A stretch of 64,000 nt of DNA from Polynucleobacter kasalickyi. Its GTDB lineage: Bacteria; Pseudomonadota; Gammaproteobacteria; Burkholderiales; Burkholderiaceae. This document shows positions 9,300 to 17,169 of the stretch, piece by piece. The notes below the pieces were generated by a model. It was not told the DNA's origin. It worked only from the letters and a program-made list of their open reading frames with translations, and made no database searches. The stretch is from the NCBI RefSeq assembly GCF_900176405.1, contig NZ_FWXJ01000006.1, positions 62,001 to 126,000 on the forward strand, given 5' to 3'. Numbering within the stretch: the stretch's first letter is position 1; each line of letters starts with the position of its first letter. A program made the translations under genes and the position numbers.

Positions 9300-10088
9300 A
9301 TGCCATTAGAAAATAATACTGAAATTGTTAACACTAAATCTGTACCAATGATTAGACCTTTTGTAGTAGTTATTTTAATTGCTACGATTGTGATGATGGG
9401 GGTGGGTGTTTTTGTGACAGTTCAATTCAATACTCACTTAACAAAAATCAAAGCCTTAGAGGAACTTACCGTTAAAAACTCTCGACAATTAGCCAATCTC
9501 AATGAGTTATTAGGTAGAACATTAGATGCTAACAAGGAGGGCGAGACGACTATTCCCCCCCTCAATTTAAAGCTTTCCCTAGAGTTTTTTAAACACCTTA
9601 ATGAGTTGTTAGCTGAGGTAGATCACTTAACTTTTAGTAATAGCTCTGATCAAAGTTCACCCGAGAAGCAAACGAATCCGTCCATTTTGCCAGAGTCCTC
9701 GAAGCGTACAGCCAATGCAGAAGTAAGGTGGTGGAAAAGTCTATTTAATCAATTTTTAATCCCTTTACAAGGCTATTTCAGTGAGTTGGTTCATGTGCAA
9801 GTGATCGACTCACCTGTGAATGAGCTGGCGATGACAAATGCCTCCCAGTCATTAATAAAAAAAGAATTAACACTTCGTCTCTTAACTATTCGCCAATTAG
9901 TTTTAAATGGCTTATCCCATGAAGCAAGTATCGAAGTGAAAGAATTGCATGCCATTGCCGCTAAAAATTTCAATATCACGGACGATCAGGTCAAAAAATT
10001 TATCACGAAGCTTGACCTGTTGGTGACTGAGCTAGACAAAATGAAAGATGGTTTTCAACCGAATCAATCTCCCCTGAAGGCAAAGTAA
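9300..10088 (+). CDS. hemX: HemX-family membrane protein of the haem gene cluster
   Basis: 262 residues: one N-terminal membrane anchor (about 19-42), then a mostly helical, coiled-coil-prone soluble region that should face the periplasm. Such proteins are often mislabelled uroporphyrinogen-III methyltransferases, but no SAM-binding methylase motifs are present. It is clearly shorter than E. coli HemX (about 390). It lies between hemD and hemY, one base before hemY, so it is surely in the operon. Its biochemical role is not established. Confidence 0.8.
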   Translation: MPLENNTEIVNTKSVPMIRPFVVVILIATIVMMGVGVFVTVQFNTHLTKIKALEELTVKNSRQLANLNELLGRTLDANKEGETTIPPLNLKLSLEFFKHLNELLAEVDHLTFSNSSDQSSPEKQTNPSILPESSKRTANAEVRWWKSLFNQFLIPLQGYFSELVHVQVIDSPVNELAMTNASQSLIKKELTLRLLTIRQLVLNGLSHEASIEVKELHAIAAKNFNITDDQVKKFITKLDLLVTELDKMKDGFQPNQSPLKAK

Positions 10089-10089
10089 A

Positions 10090-11298
10090 ATGCGTTTTAT
10101 TATCTGGTTAATTGTCTTATCCATCGGGGCGGTCACCACGGCGTGGTTGATGCGATATAACACAGGACATGTAGTTCTTTTTTGGAATATTCATCGAATT
10201 GATCTAAGCCTTAATATGGCCCTCATTCTTTTCGTGATGTGTAGCGGAATACTTTTTATTATTTTGCGCCTCATCAATGAATTAATTAACTTACCACTAA
10301 AAGCGCAGGCCTACCGACAAAGATCAAAAAGTTTGCGGGCTTCTACTGATTTAGCGATGTCTATCGATCATTTGTTTGCAGGGCGGTTTAGCAAAGCAAT
10401 TAAATTGGCACATTTCCCAGTCAATTTTCCAGAAACCTCGAATATCGCTTTGCTGATTGTTGCCCAAGCGCAGCATCAATTAAAAAATAATGTTTTGCGA
10501 GATGAGGCTTTAGAAAAAATTAAAGAGCCGCAGCATCTTCAAGCAAAGCTTATTTTACAAGCACAATTTTTGGTCGATGATCGACAACCTCATGGGGCTC
10601 TACAAATCATCCACCAATTACAGGAAAAAGGAGCTCGTCAGTTTCTTGTCCAAAGTATTGCCATGCGAGCGCATCAAATTTCAAAAAATTGGTTGGAGAT
10701 GGTTCGCTTAGCGAATAACTTAAAAAAACGTAATTATTTGAGTCCCTTGTTAGCCAATGCAAGAATCCTCGAAGGTTTAAATCAATTACTCATCACTAAA
10801 CAATTTACCAGTCAAGATTTAATGAAGCAGTGGCAAGAGTTATCGCCACTCGATCGACAAAACCCTGCGTTAATGCGTTTGTTCATTAAGGGGTTCATTC
10901 ATTTAAAAGATCTGGTGAATGCTAAAAAAATATTTGATCTTGGTTTCGCAATCAAGATTTTTCCTGAGTTGGTTTTGTTAATCCCTAGCTACTCTAAAAT
11001 ACCTGGAGCCATCGCTAATGATTCTATTTTGTTAGTGGAAAAATTTTTAAAACAAGATTTAGCGAACCCTTACCTGCATTTTGCTATGGGTGAATTATGT
11101 TACGCACAAAAATTATGGGGTAAGGCGATTGCTAGTTATGATTCGGTACATACATCCCCTCATATCGATCCAGATTTGAAGGCACAGTCCCACTTTCGGT
11201 TATTTTCTATCTATGAAGAAATAGAAAATGCACAGCAAAGTGCTGTGCATCAGAACGCTTTAATCCAACTACTCAGTCATAAAATTCATGTTGAGTAG
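10090..11298 (+). CDS. hemY: HemY-family membrane protein with TPR-like repeats
   Basis: 402 residues. Two closely spaced N-terminal membrane helices (about 1-22 and 40-62) match the HemY_N domain, which has a conserved NTGHVVLFW-type segment. The rest is helical and TPR-like, with repeats visible around ARQFLVQSIAMRAHQ and the C-terminal MGELCYAQKLWGKAIASYD. This is the enterobacterial-type HemY of the hemCDXY operon, not protoporphyrinogen oxidase. Function in haem metabolism is unproven. It ends 14 bases from the convergent helicase gene. Confidence 0.85.
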   Translation: MRFIIWLIVLSIGAVTTAWLMRYNTGHVVLFWNIHRIDLSLNMALILFVMCSGILFIILRLINELINLPLKAQAYRQRSKSLRASTDLAMSIDHLFAGRFSKAIKLAHFPVNFPETSNIALLIVAQAQHQLKNNVLRDEALEKIKEPQHLQAKLILQAQFLVDDRQPHGALQIIHQLQEKGARQFLVQSIAMRAHQISKNWLEMVRLANNLKKRNYLSPLLANARILEGLNQLLITKQFTSQDLMKQWQELSPLDRQNPALMRLFIKGFIHLKDLVNAKKIFDLGFAIKIFPELVLLIPSYSKIPGAIANDSILLVEKFLKQDLANPYLHFAMGELCYAQKLWGKAIASYDSVHTSPHIDPDLKAQSHFRLFSIYEEIENAQQSAVHQNALIQLLSHKIHVE

Positions 11299-11312
11299 TT
11301 AGTTAAACTAGA

Positions 11313-12926
11313 TTAGCGTGGGCGGAAAGCAGAGGGTTTGCTAAAGCTTTTAGCTGGTTTATCTCTGTTAAAGCCACCTTCTCTAGATTTAGGACCTGTA
11401 TAACGTTGTTCTGCTGTGTTACCCGCAGCAACAGGTTTGTTTCTAGATGGTTCACCAAATGGCTTCGCGCTAGTACGTGGTGCTGAATCCGGTTTTGCGA
11501 ATGATTTTGTTTCACTCCTTCTACCTTTACCGTACTTGTCACTGCTAGCACCTTCAGATCTACCACCTTCAGATGGTGCAAAAGTTCTTTTCTCACCGGT
11601 GTGTCCTGATGATGAAGCACCATCAAAGGATGAACGATTTGGACCACCACGACGGGCATTACCACCACCATTGCCACCACCAAAACCACGCTCTGATGAA
11701 CGACCACCGCCTGAACGACCACCACCAGATCTTCCAGCAGGACGTCCGGAGCTTGAGTGCTCAGGTTTCTTTTGTGGCTCTAGACCAGGAATAACGGATG
11801 CGGGTAAAGGCTGTTGAGTAAATCTTTCAATGGCACGAATTTTGATTCTCTCGCTATGCTGAGCAATTGTAATTGCAACACCACTTCTACCAGCACGACC
11901 TGTTCTACCGATACGGTGTGTGTAATCTTCAGGTTTCATTGGTAAACCAAAGTTAATGACGTGACTGATTGTTGGCACGTCGATACCACGAGCAGCAACG
12001 TCGGTAGCAACTAATATCTTAGTCACACCTTTACGCAATGAATCTAAGCGACGATTACGAACAGCTTGTGGCATTGCTCCATGAAGTGCACTCGCAGCAT
12101 ATCCATCAACTCGTAAATTTTCAGCGATATCTTCACTTTCAATTTGTGTGCTGGCAAAAATAACAGCTTGATCTAGTGTTGGATCTGCTAACCAGTGACG
12201 CAAAATTTTATGTTTGTGCGATACGCTATCTGCCCAGTGCATCGTTTGCGTGATGTTTGAATGGACATCACCAGCATGGGCGAGTTCAATGCGCGTTGGA
12301 TTGTTTACTAACTCTTCGGCTAACTCCATAATTCTTGGTGCAAAAGTTGCTGAGAACATGAGAGTCTGTTGAAGATTTTCACAACGACGATGAATATTTT
12401 CTAAATCTTCAGCAAATCCTAAATCCAACATACGATCTGCTTCATCTACCACTAAGGCTTGGACTTTATCTAAGCGAATTGCACGACTATCATTCAAGTC
12501 GAGGAGACGACCTGGAGTTGCTACGACGATCTGAGCGCCTTTAATTTGGGCAATTTGCTTACCATAAGGCATGCCACCCATGATGGTTGCAATACGAATA
12601 CCACGACAGAACTTAACGAGTTCAATTGCGTCTGCTGCTACTTGTTGTGCAAGTTCGCGAGTAGGACAAAGAACTAAATAAGTTGGTTCTGCACGGCCTG
12701 GTACAGGTTTATTGTTTGGATTTGCTTCAATGAGCTTTTGTAATAGGGGTAGTAAAAAGGCGGCAGTTTTACCACTACCTGTTTGACTACTAACCATTAA
12801 GTCACCACCAGCCATTGCAGCTGGGAAAACTTGCTCTTGTACGGGGGTTGTGGCAGTAAAGCCTAAAGCATCGACTGCTTCTTGTAATGGTGCTGCTAAA
12901 TTTAATTCTTTAAAAGTTACGGACAT
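11313..12926 (-). CDS. DEAD-box RNA helicase, RhlE type, with RG/GG-rich tail
   Basis: ATP-dependent RNA helicase of 537 residues from ATG 12926 (MSVTFKELNL). Motifs in order: a Q motif near TTPVQEQ, Walker A SSQTGSGKTAA, PTRELAQQ, VATPGR, VVDEADRML, FSATF, and HRIGRTGRAGRSG. The last 160 residues or so are a disordered tail rich in Arg, Gly and Ser (GGGRSGGGRSSERGFGGG), typical of helicases acting on ribosomes or the RNA degradosome. The longer open frame to 12983 lies in the leader and is not family-like. A 300-base leader with hairpins precedes the gene, and no good Shine-Dalgarno is visible. Confidence 0.92.
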   Translation of the reverse strand: MSVTFKELNLAAPLQEAVDALGFTATTPVQEQVFPAAMAGGDLMVSSQTGSGKTAAFLLPLLQKLIEANPNNKPVPGRAEPTYLVLCPTRELAQQVAADAIELVKFCRGIRIATIMGGMPYGKQIAQIKGAQIVVATPGRLLDLNDSRAIRLDKVQALVVDEADRMLDLGFAEDLENIHRRCENLQQTLMFSATFAPRIMELAEELVNNPTRIELAHAGDVHSNITQTMHWADSVSHKHKILRHWLADPTLDQAVIFASTQIESEDIAENLRVDGYAASALHGAMPQAVRNRRLDSLRKGVTKILVATDVAARGIDVPTISHVINFGLPMKPEDYTHRIGRTGRAGRSGVAITIAQHSERIKIRAIERFTQQPLPASVIPGLEPQKKPEHSSSGRPAGRSGGGRSGGGRSSERGFGGGNGGGNARRGGPNRSSFDGASSSGHTGEKRTFAPSEGGRSEGASSDKYGKGRRSETKSFAKPDSAPRTSAKPFGEPSRNKPVAAGNTAEQRYTGPKSREGGFNRDKPAKSFSKPSAFRPR

Positions 12927-13235
12927 ATTTATACACACTCGATTAAGAGTGTCTCCAATGTTGGCGCCTTGCTGCTTGAGCAAGATATAGACGCACTAGG
13001 TCAAAAGGCATCGACCATCAACATTAGGAGTAGGCGCTAATACTAAATAAATAGTGATTGCTCAGTGAAATCAATTCGGGATTTCGGGGCGACTACGTCT
13101 TCAAGACTAACCTAAATTAATTAGGTACTTTTGTCAGCACTGCTGGGGACGATGAAATATACAACAACCGAATTATCGCACAATATATTAGGGTTTGTCC
13201 TAATTATTTGTGCGAAATATCTAAAAGTCCTTTTT
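12927..13235 (-). promoter_or_regulatory. Long structured leader and intergenic region of the helicase gene
   Basis: 309 bases without a gene between two minus-strand genes. Two inverted repeats stand out. A 6-bp hairpin (12935-12940 with 12947-12952) lies 9 bases upstream of the helicase start. An imperfect 16-base inverted repeat (13177-13192 with 13199-13214, three central mismatches) lies just downstream of the aldehyde dehydrogenase. The second could end that gene's transcript but has no T-run. Long leaders are common for cold-inducible helicase genes; that role is inference. Confidence 0.45.
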
Positions 13236-14630
13236 TTAAAGCACTTTTAGTAGCTTCTTGATCCGATTACCATAGGGAGGGTGCGCCATTTTGGTTCCTC
13301 CTAAAGCTTTAATTCCCATAAAGCCTTTCATGGTCATTACGGATTTTAAATGGCTAAAGGTATCAAAGCCAAACTTACCGTGATAAGAACCCATACCACT
13401 ATCTCCAACACCGCCAAAAGGAAGGTAGGGATTACTGTAGTGAAGTAGGGTGTCGTTTAAGGTTACGCCGCCAGATTTTGTTTGATTGAGTAGTTGGGAA
13501 ATACTCTCTGAAGACTTGCCAAAATAGTAAATACACAGAGGGTTAGGGCGCTGTTGAATAAAGTCATAAGCGTCTTGTAGTTTGTCGTATCCTAAAATTG
13601 GTAAAATAGGACCGAAAATTTCCTCACTCATGACCGCTGATTGGCTGGTTGGTTGTAACACCAGCATGGGCATGAATGGAAATTGCTTCAGCCACTCTTC
13701 ATTGGCTAAAGGAATCGTTTTGCAGCCCCTTTGCGCTGCATCCTGCACTAGGTATTGCCAGCGAGTTAATTGGTTCTGATCAATCGGGTGTGTCAAGCCT
13801 TCATCATTTGGATATTGTTTTAATAAGCTTTTCTGTAATTCTTTAATACAACTATCGATTAGATGATGAGGGACTAATAAGTAGTCTGGCGCTATACAAG
13901 TTTGACCAGCATTAAATAATTTGCCATAAATAATTCTTGAGCAAGCATCAGCTAAGTTGGCTGATGCCTCAATAATCGCTGGTGATTTACCGCCTAATTC
14001 AAGGGTTACTGGTGTAAGATTTTCGGCTGCAGCCTTTGCAACTAATTGTCCTGTTTGAGTGCTACCCGTAAATAAAAGGTGGTGGAAGGGAAGTTCCGAA
14101 AAATGTTTAGAGATCTCGGGTCCGCCAGTAATAATAGTAAATTCAGAAGGGTGAAAGTATTGCTGAATCAAGACTGCTAAGTAACCCGAGGTTCTAGCTG
14201 ATCGCTCAGAGGGTTTTAGCCATACTCGATTCCCTGCAGCAAAAGCAGCAATCACGGGGATCAGGGCTAGCGCCAAGGGATAATTCCAAGGACTCATAAT
14301 GCCTACAATCCCTTTTGGTTGCGGCATGATGTAGGATTGACTGGGGCGTAAATAGCTTGGGGTAATTACTTTACGCTTTGCTGTCCACTTGGCTAAATTT
14401 TTTAAATTAAATTTAGCAGCACTACGAATCATGGAAATTTCGGCAAGTTGAGTTTCAATCGTGTTTCGATAATGAAAGTCAGCTTGAATCACTTTGCAGA
14501 GATTTTCTTCATTTTCATTTAACATAGTTAACAAACGATTAATTCGGTCCCGACGAACAGTAAGTGTAGGAAAGGGATCTTGCAGGTAAGTTTGACGTGC
14601 TAAGTCAAAGTCATATAAAAATGGGTTCAT
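13236..14630 (-). CDS. Aldehyde dehydrogenase, coniferyl aldehyde dehydrogenase-like
   Basis: NAD(P)-dependent aldehyde dehydrogenase of 464 residues from ATG 14630 (MNPFLYDFDLARQTY). Motifs are the nucleotide-binding PWNYPLALALIP, the turn FTGSTQTGQLVA, the general base Glu in LELGGKSP, and the nucleophile Cys in NAGQTCIAPDY. The short length and the C-terminal pattern PYLPFGGVGDSGMGSYHGK place it in the class 3 / coniferyl aldehyde dehydrogenase group. The real substrate cannot be read from sequence. It is divergent from msrA with only 19 bases between start codons. Confidence 0.88.
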   Translation of the reverse strand: MNPFLYDFDLARQTYLQDPFPTLTVRRDRINRLLTMLNENEENLCKVIQADFHYRNTIETQLAEISMIRSAAKFNLKNLAKWTAKRKVITPSYLRPSQSYIMPQPKGIVGIMSPWNYPLALALIPVIAAFAAGNRVWLKPSERSARTSGYLAVLIQQYFHPSEFTIITGGPEISKHFSELPFHHLLFTGSTQTGQLVAKAAAENLTPVTLELGGKSPAIIEASANLADACSRIIYGKLFNAGQTCIAPDYLLVPHHLIDSCIKELQKSLLKQYPNDEGLTHPIDQNQLTRWQYLVQDAAQRGCKTIPLANEEWLKQFPFMPMLVLQPTSQSAVMSEEIFGPILPILGYDKLQDAYDFIQQRPNPLCIYYFGKSSESISQLLNQTKSGGVTLNDTLLHYSNPYLPFGGVGDSGMGSYHGKFGFDTFSHLKSVMTMKGFMGIKALGGTKMAHPPYGNRIKKLLKVL

Positions 14631-14649
14631 AAATACGTGAGAAGGTGAA

Positions 14650-15213
14650 ATGAGTAATTCAATGGATATGGAAAATAATTTACAAATAGCTACGCTGGGC
14701 GGTGGTTGTTTTTGGTGTTTGGAAGCTGTGTACCAAGACCTCAAAGGCGTTCATGAAGTGATTTCGGGATACGCTGGTGGTCATGTGGAATTTCCTGATT
14801 ATGAATCTGTTTGTGATGGGGTTACGGGACATGCTGAAGTAGTTCAGATACATTTTAATCCCGATGTGGTTTCCTATCGTCAAATATTAGAAGTGTTTTT
14901 TGTAATTCACGATCCCACAACTTTAAATCGCCAAGGAAATGATGTTGGTAGTCAATATAGATCAGTGATTTACTGCGAGGACGAAGATCAGATTAATTGT
15001 GCGTTAGATGTGATCAAAGAGCTCACTACACAAAATACTTACAAGGATTTAATTGTCACCGAAATCATGCTGGCCCCAACTTTTTATCCGGCTGAGGCTT
15101 ATCACCAAAACTACTTTAGACAACACCCTCAACAGGGATATTGTGCTTATGTAGTAGCGCCAAAATTACAAAAATTTCAAAAGACTTTCAAGGCTTTATC
15201 TGCTTCTAGCTAA
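14650..15213 (+). CDS. msrA: Peptide methionine-S-sulfoxide reductase A
   Basis: Reduces S-sulfoxides of methionine in oxidised proteins. Catalytic Cys lies in GGGCFWCLEAVY, and further signatures are SGYAGG, GHAEVVQIHF and DVGSQYRS. The 187-residue length fits. GAAGG just upstream supports ATG 14650, with ATG 14662 as an alternative. Divergent from the aldehyde dehydrogenase across a 19-base gap, so its promoter probably lies within that gene. Confidence 0.94.
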   Translation: MSNSMDMENNLQIATLGGGCFWCLEAVYQDLKGVHEVISGYAGGHVEFPDYESVCDGVTGHAEVVQIHFNPDVVSYRQILEVFFVIHDPTTLNRQGNDVGSQYRSVIYCEDEDQINCALDVIKELTTQNTYKDLIVTEIMLAPTFYPAEAYHQNYFRQHPQQGYCAYVVAPKLQKFQKTFKALSASS

Positions 15214-15268
15214 TGTTAACTACACAGTTATAAGGAATCGATTACCCGGCGCATTTTGATGGAAAAAA

Positions 15269-15907
15269 TCATGGTGCAAGGCGTTGAATGACCCACTCAT
15301 CGCCTTCTTTCGTATAAACAATTCGATCATGTAATCTTGATGGTCGACCTTGCCAAAATTCTATTTTGTGTGGCACAACGGTATAACCACCCCAATGGTC
15401 TGGACGTGTTGGGTTCTCGCCAAATTTATCGAGATAAAAACGCTCTTGAGCTTCTAAATACTCGCGGTCTGGAACAATTTCACTTTGAGGAGATGCCCAA
15501 GCACCGATTCTCGATGCGAGAGGTCTTGAGTAATAATAGGCATCACTGATTTCAGGAGATGCTTTTTGGACAATGCCATCAACTCGGACTTGCCTTTCTA
15601 GCTCATGCCAAAAAAATAGAAGTGCAACCTGAGGATTGTTTTTCATTTCAGAAGCTTTTTGACTCAGATAGTTTGTATAAAAAACAAATTGATTATTTTC
15701 TAAACCTTTCAGAAGCACAGTTCTTAAGCTAGGAGCTCCTTCTGGATTGACTGTAGCTAAACTCATCGCGTGCGGTTCAGGACATTGCGCCTTACTTGCT
15801 TGGTCAAACCAAAGAGAAAATTGCTCAAAAGGGTTAGCGAGTGCATCTTTTTCAGATAAACTTCCTTTGGAATATGTTTTTCTTAAATCTGCTAAATTGT
15901 TGATCAC
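15269..15907 (-). CDS. pdxH: Pyridoxamine 5'-phosphate oxidase
   Basis: FMN enzyme oxidising pyridoxine or pyridoxamine phosphate to PLP. 212 residues with family motifs: PSLRTVLLKG, FVFYTNYLSQKA, LLFFWHELERQVRV, SRIGAWASPQSE and the C-terminal EFWQGRPSRLHDR. Standard length. It supplies the cofactor of the large decarboxylase at 3.7 kb. Divergent from tcdA with a 46-base gap. Confidence 0.96.
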   Translation of the reverse strand: MINNLADLRKTYSKGSLSEKDALANPFEQFSLWFDQASKAQCPEPHAMSLATVNPEGAPSLRTVLLKGLENNQFVFYTNYLSQKASEMKNNPQVALLFFWHELERQVRVDGIVQKASPEISDAYYYSRPLASRIGAWASPQSEIVPDREYLEAQERFYLDKFGENPTRPDHWGGYTVVPHKIEFWQGRPSRLHDRIVYTKEGDEWVIQRLAP

Positions 15908-15953
15908 TTTAATTTACCCCAATAGAAAATAATTACTACTTTATCGAACCTGC

Positions 15954-16706
15954 ATGAATGATACAACTCAAATAAATGCTGAGCGAAGGTTAGGCGGCGT
16001 ATCCCGCCTCTACGGCGAGGAAGGTTACGGCCTTCTCCAGGCTGCTCATGTGGTTGTAATTGGCCTAGGTGGGGTTGGGTCATGGGCGGCAGAGGCGCTT
16101 GCTAGAAGCGCTGTTGGTGAGCTTACACTGATTGATTTCGATCATATCTCTTTGAGTAATACCAATCGACAATTACATGCATTAGAGGGGGAGTTTGGCA
16201 AATCAAAAGTTGAAGCGATGCGCGAGCGACTGCAATTAATCAATCCCGAACTTGTGATTCATCTGATTGATGATTTTCTGAAGCCAGAAAATATTTCAAC
16301 GTACATTCCACTTGGCAGTTATGTATTAGATGCTACCGACGATTTAAAGACAAAGGTAAGTTTGGCAATTTGGTGTAAATACCATCAAGTCGCTTTCGTT
16401 ATGGCCGGTGCCGCAGGTGGGAAAACTGATCCAACAGCGATTCAAATCGCTGACTTGGCACAGTCTACCCAAGATCCACTACTATCTAAAATCCGTGCTT
16501 TATTACGACAAAAGCATGGCTTTGAAAAAAACCTAAAGAAAAAAATGAAAGTCCCAGTCGTTTATTCTAGTGAGCCTAGAAAGGGGGTTGCAACTGGGGG
16601 ATTAGCTTGTAACGGTTATGGCTCAGGAGTAACCGTGACCGCGAGTTTTGGGATGGTCTGTGCTTCTTTTATTATTTCTAAAATAATTAGTGCGAAAAAA
16701 TCTTAA
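15954..16706 (+). CDS. tcdA: tRNA threonylcarbamoyladenosine dehydratase
   Basis: E1-like ATP-dependent enzyme that cyclises t6A37 of ANN-decoding tRNAs to ct6A. 250 residues with the N-terminal RLGGVSRLYGEEG, the nucleotide-binding VIGLGGVGSWAAEALARS, LIDFDHISLSNTNRQ, VLDATDD, and the C-terminal GSGVTVTASFGM. Standard length for TcdA. Its stop codon overlaps the convergent DUF1854 stop by 4 bases. Confidence 0.93.
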   Translation: MNDTTQINAERRLGGVSRLYGEEGYGLLQAAHVVVIGLGGVGSWAAEALARSAVGELTLIDFDHISLSNTNRQLHALEGEFGKSKVEAMRERLQLINPELVIHLIDDFLKPENISTYIPLGSYVLDATDDLKTKVSLAIWCKYHQVAFVMAGAAGGKTDPTAIQIADLAQSTQDPLLSKIRALLRQKHGFEKNLKKKMKVPVVYSSEPRKGVATGGLACNGYGSGVTVTASFGMVCASFIISKIISAKKS

Positions 16707-17167
16707 AGAAAACGATCTAATATTTTTTTACTCTGTTTATCGATGGTTTTTCTATTTTTCATCAAATATTGAATACCATCTGCATCGGTAATTAATAAGG
16801 CCACATCTGAGATTCTACGGATGTCTTGCTCACTTTTTAACTTGAGTCGAGTAGGTCCTCGATCTGTTTGAATATCCCATAAGCTAGGTAGTGAAAAAGT
16901 ATTTATTCCAGTAATTTGTTGTATTACTGGAATAAACTCAATTTGTGAGAGCGTGTCTCTTACCAGACTTTGTTCATACGGCGTTAATTCGCTAATACTT
17001 TCAAACCAAACTAACTCATGTCCATCGCTATCGACGATTGAAAAACCATTTTCAGGGTCGGAGATAGGAAAAGCTCTAGTGATTCGAATATTGTCAAAAA
17101 TATTACCATGAGCATCCTCTGCTTTAATGGTGCCATTGTTATTTTTACTAATCGTATACCCTTGCAT
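16703..17167 (-). CDS. DUF1854 protein linked to cyanophycin metabolism
   Basis: 154 residues, soluble, no signal peptide or membrane segment. It matches the DUF1854 proteins that in betaproteobacteria sit beside an ABC exporter and cyanophycin synthetase genes; recognisable parts are RITRAFPISDPENGFSIVD, the central FIPVIQQITGI and DRGPTRLKLKSEQDIRR. It begins two bases after the exporter stop on the same strand, so the pair forms one operon. Biochemical function is unknown; the cyanophycin link rests on gene neighbourhood. Confidence 0.8.
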   Translation of the reverse strand: MQGYTISKNNNGTIKAEDAHGNIFDNIRITRAFPISDPENGFSIVDSDGHELVWFESISELTPYEQSLVRDTLSQIEFIPVIQQITGINTFSLPSLWDIQTDRGPTRLKLKSEQDIRRISDVALLITDADGIQYLMKNRKTIDKQSKKILDRFL

Positions 17168-17169
17168 AA

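Noticed and set aside
9300..10088. Uroporphyrinogen-III C-methyltransferase as name for the hemX product
   Set aside because: No SAM-binding methyltransferase motifs; sequence is one membrane anchor plus a helical domain.
10090..11298. Protoporphyrinogen oxidase as name for the hemY product
   Set aside because: No FAD-binding motif; it is the TPR-like HemY membrane protein, which shares only the gene name.
11416..11817. 133-codon Pro-rich plus-strand frame opposite the helicase tail
   Set aside because: It is the antisense of the Gly/Arg/Ser-rich tail of the helicase gene; low-complexity codons keep the opposite frame open.
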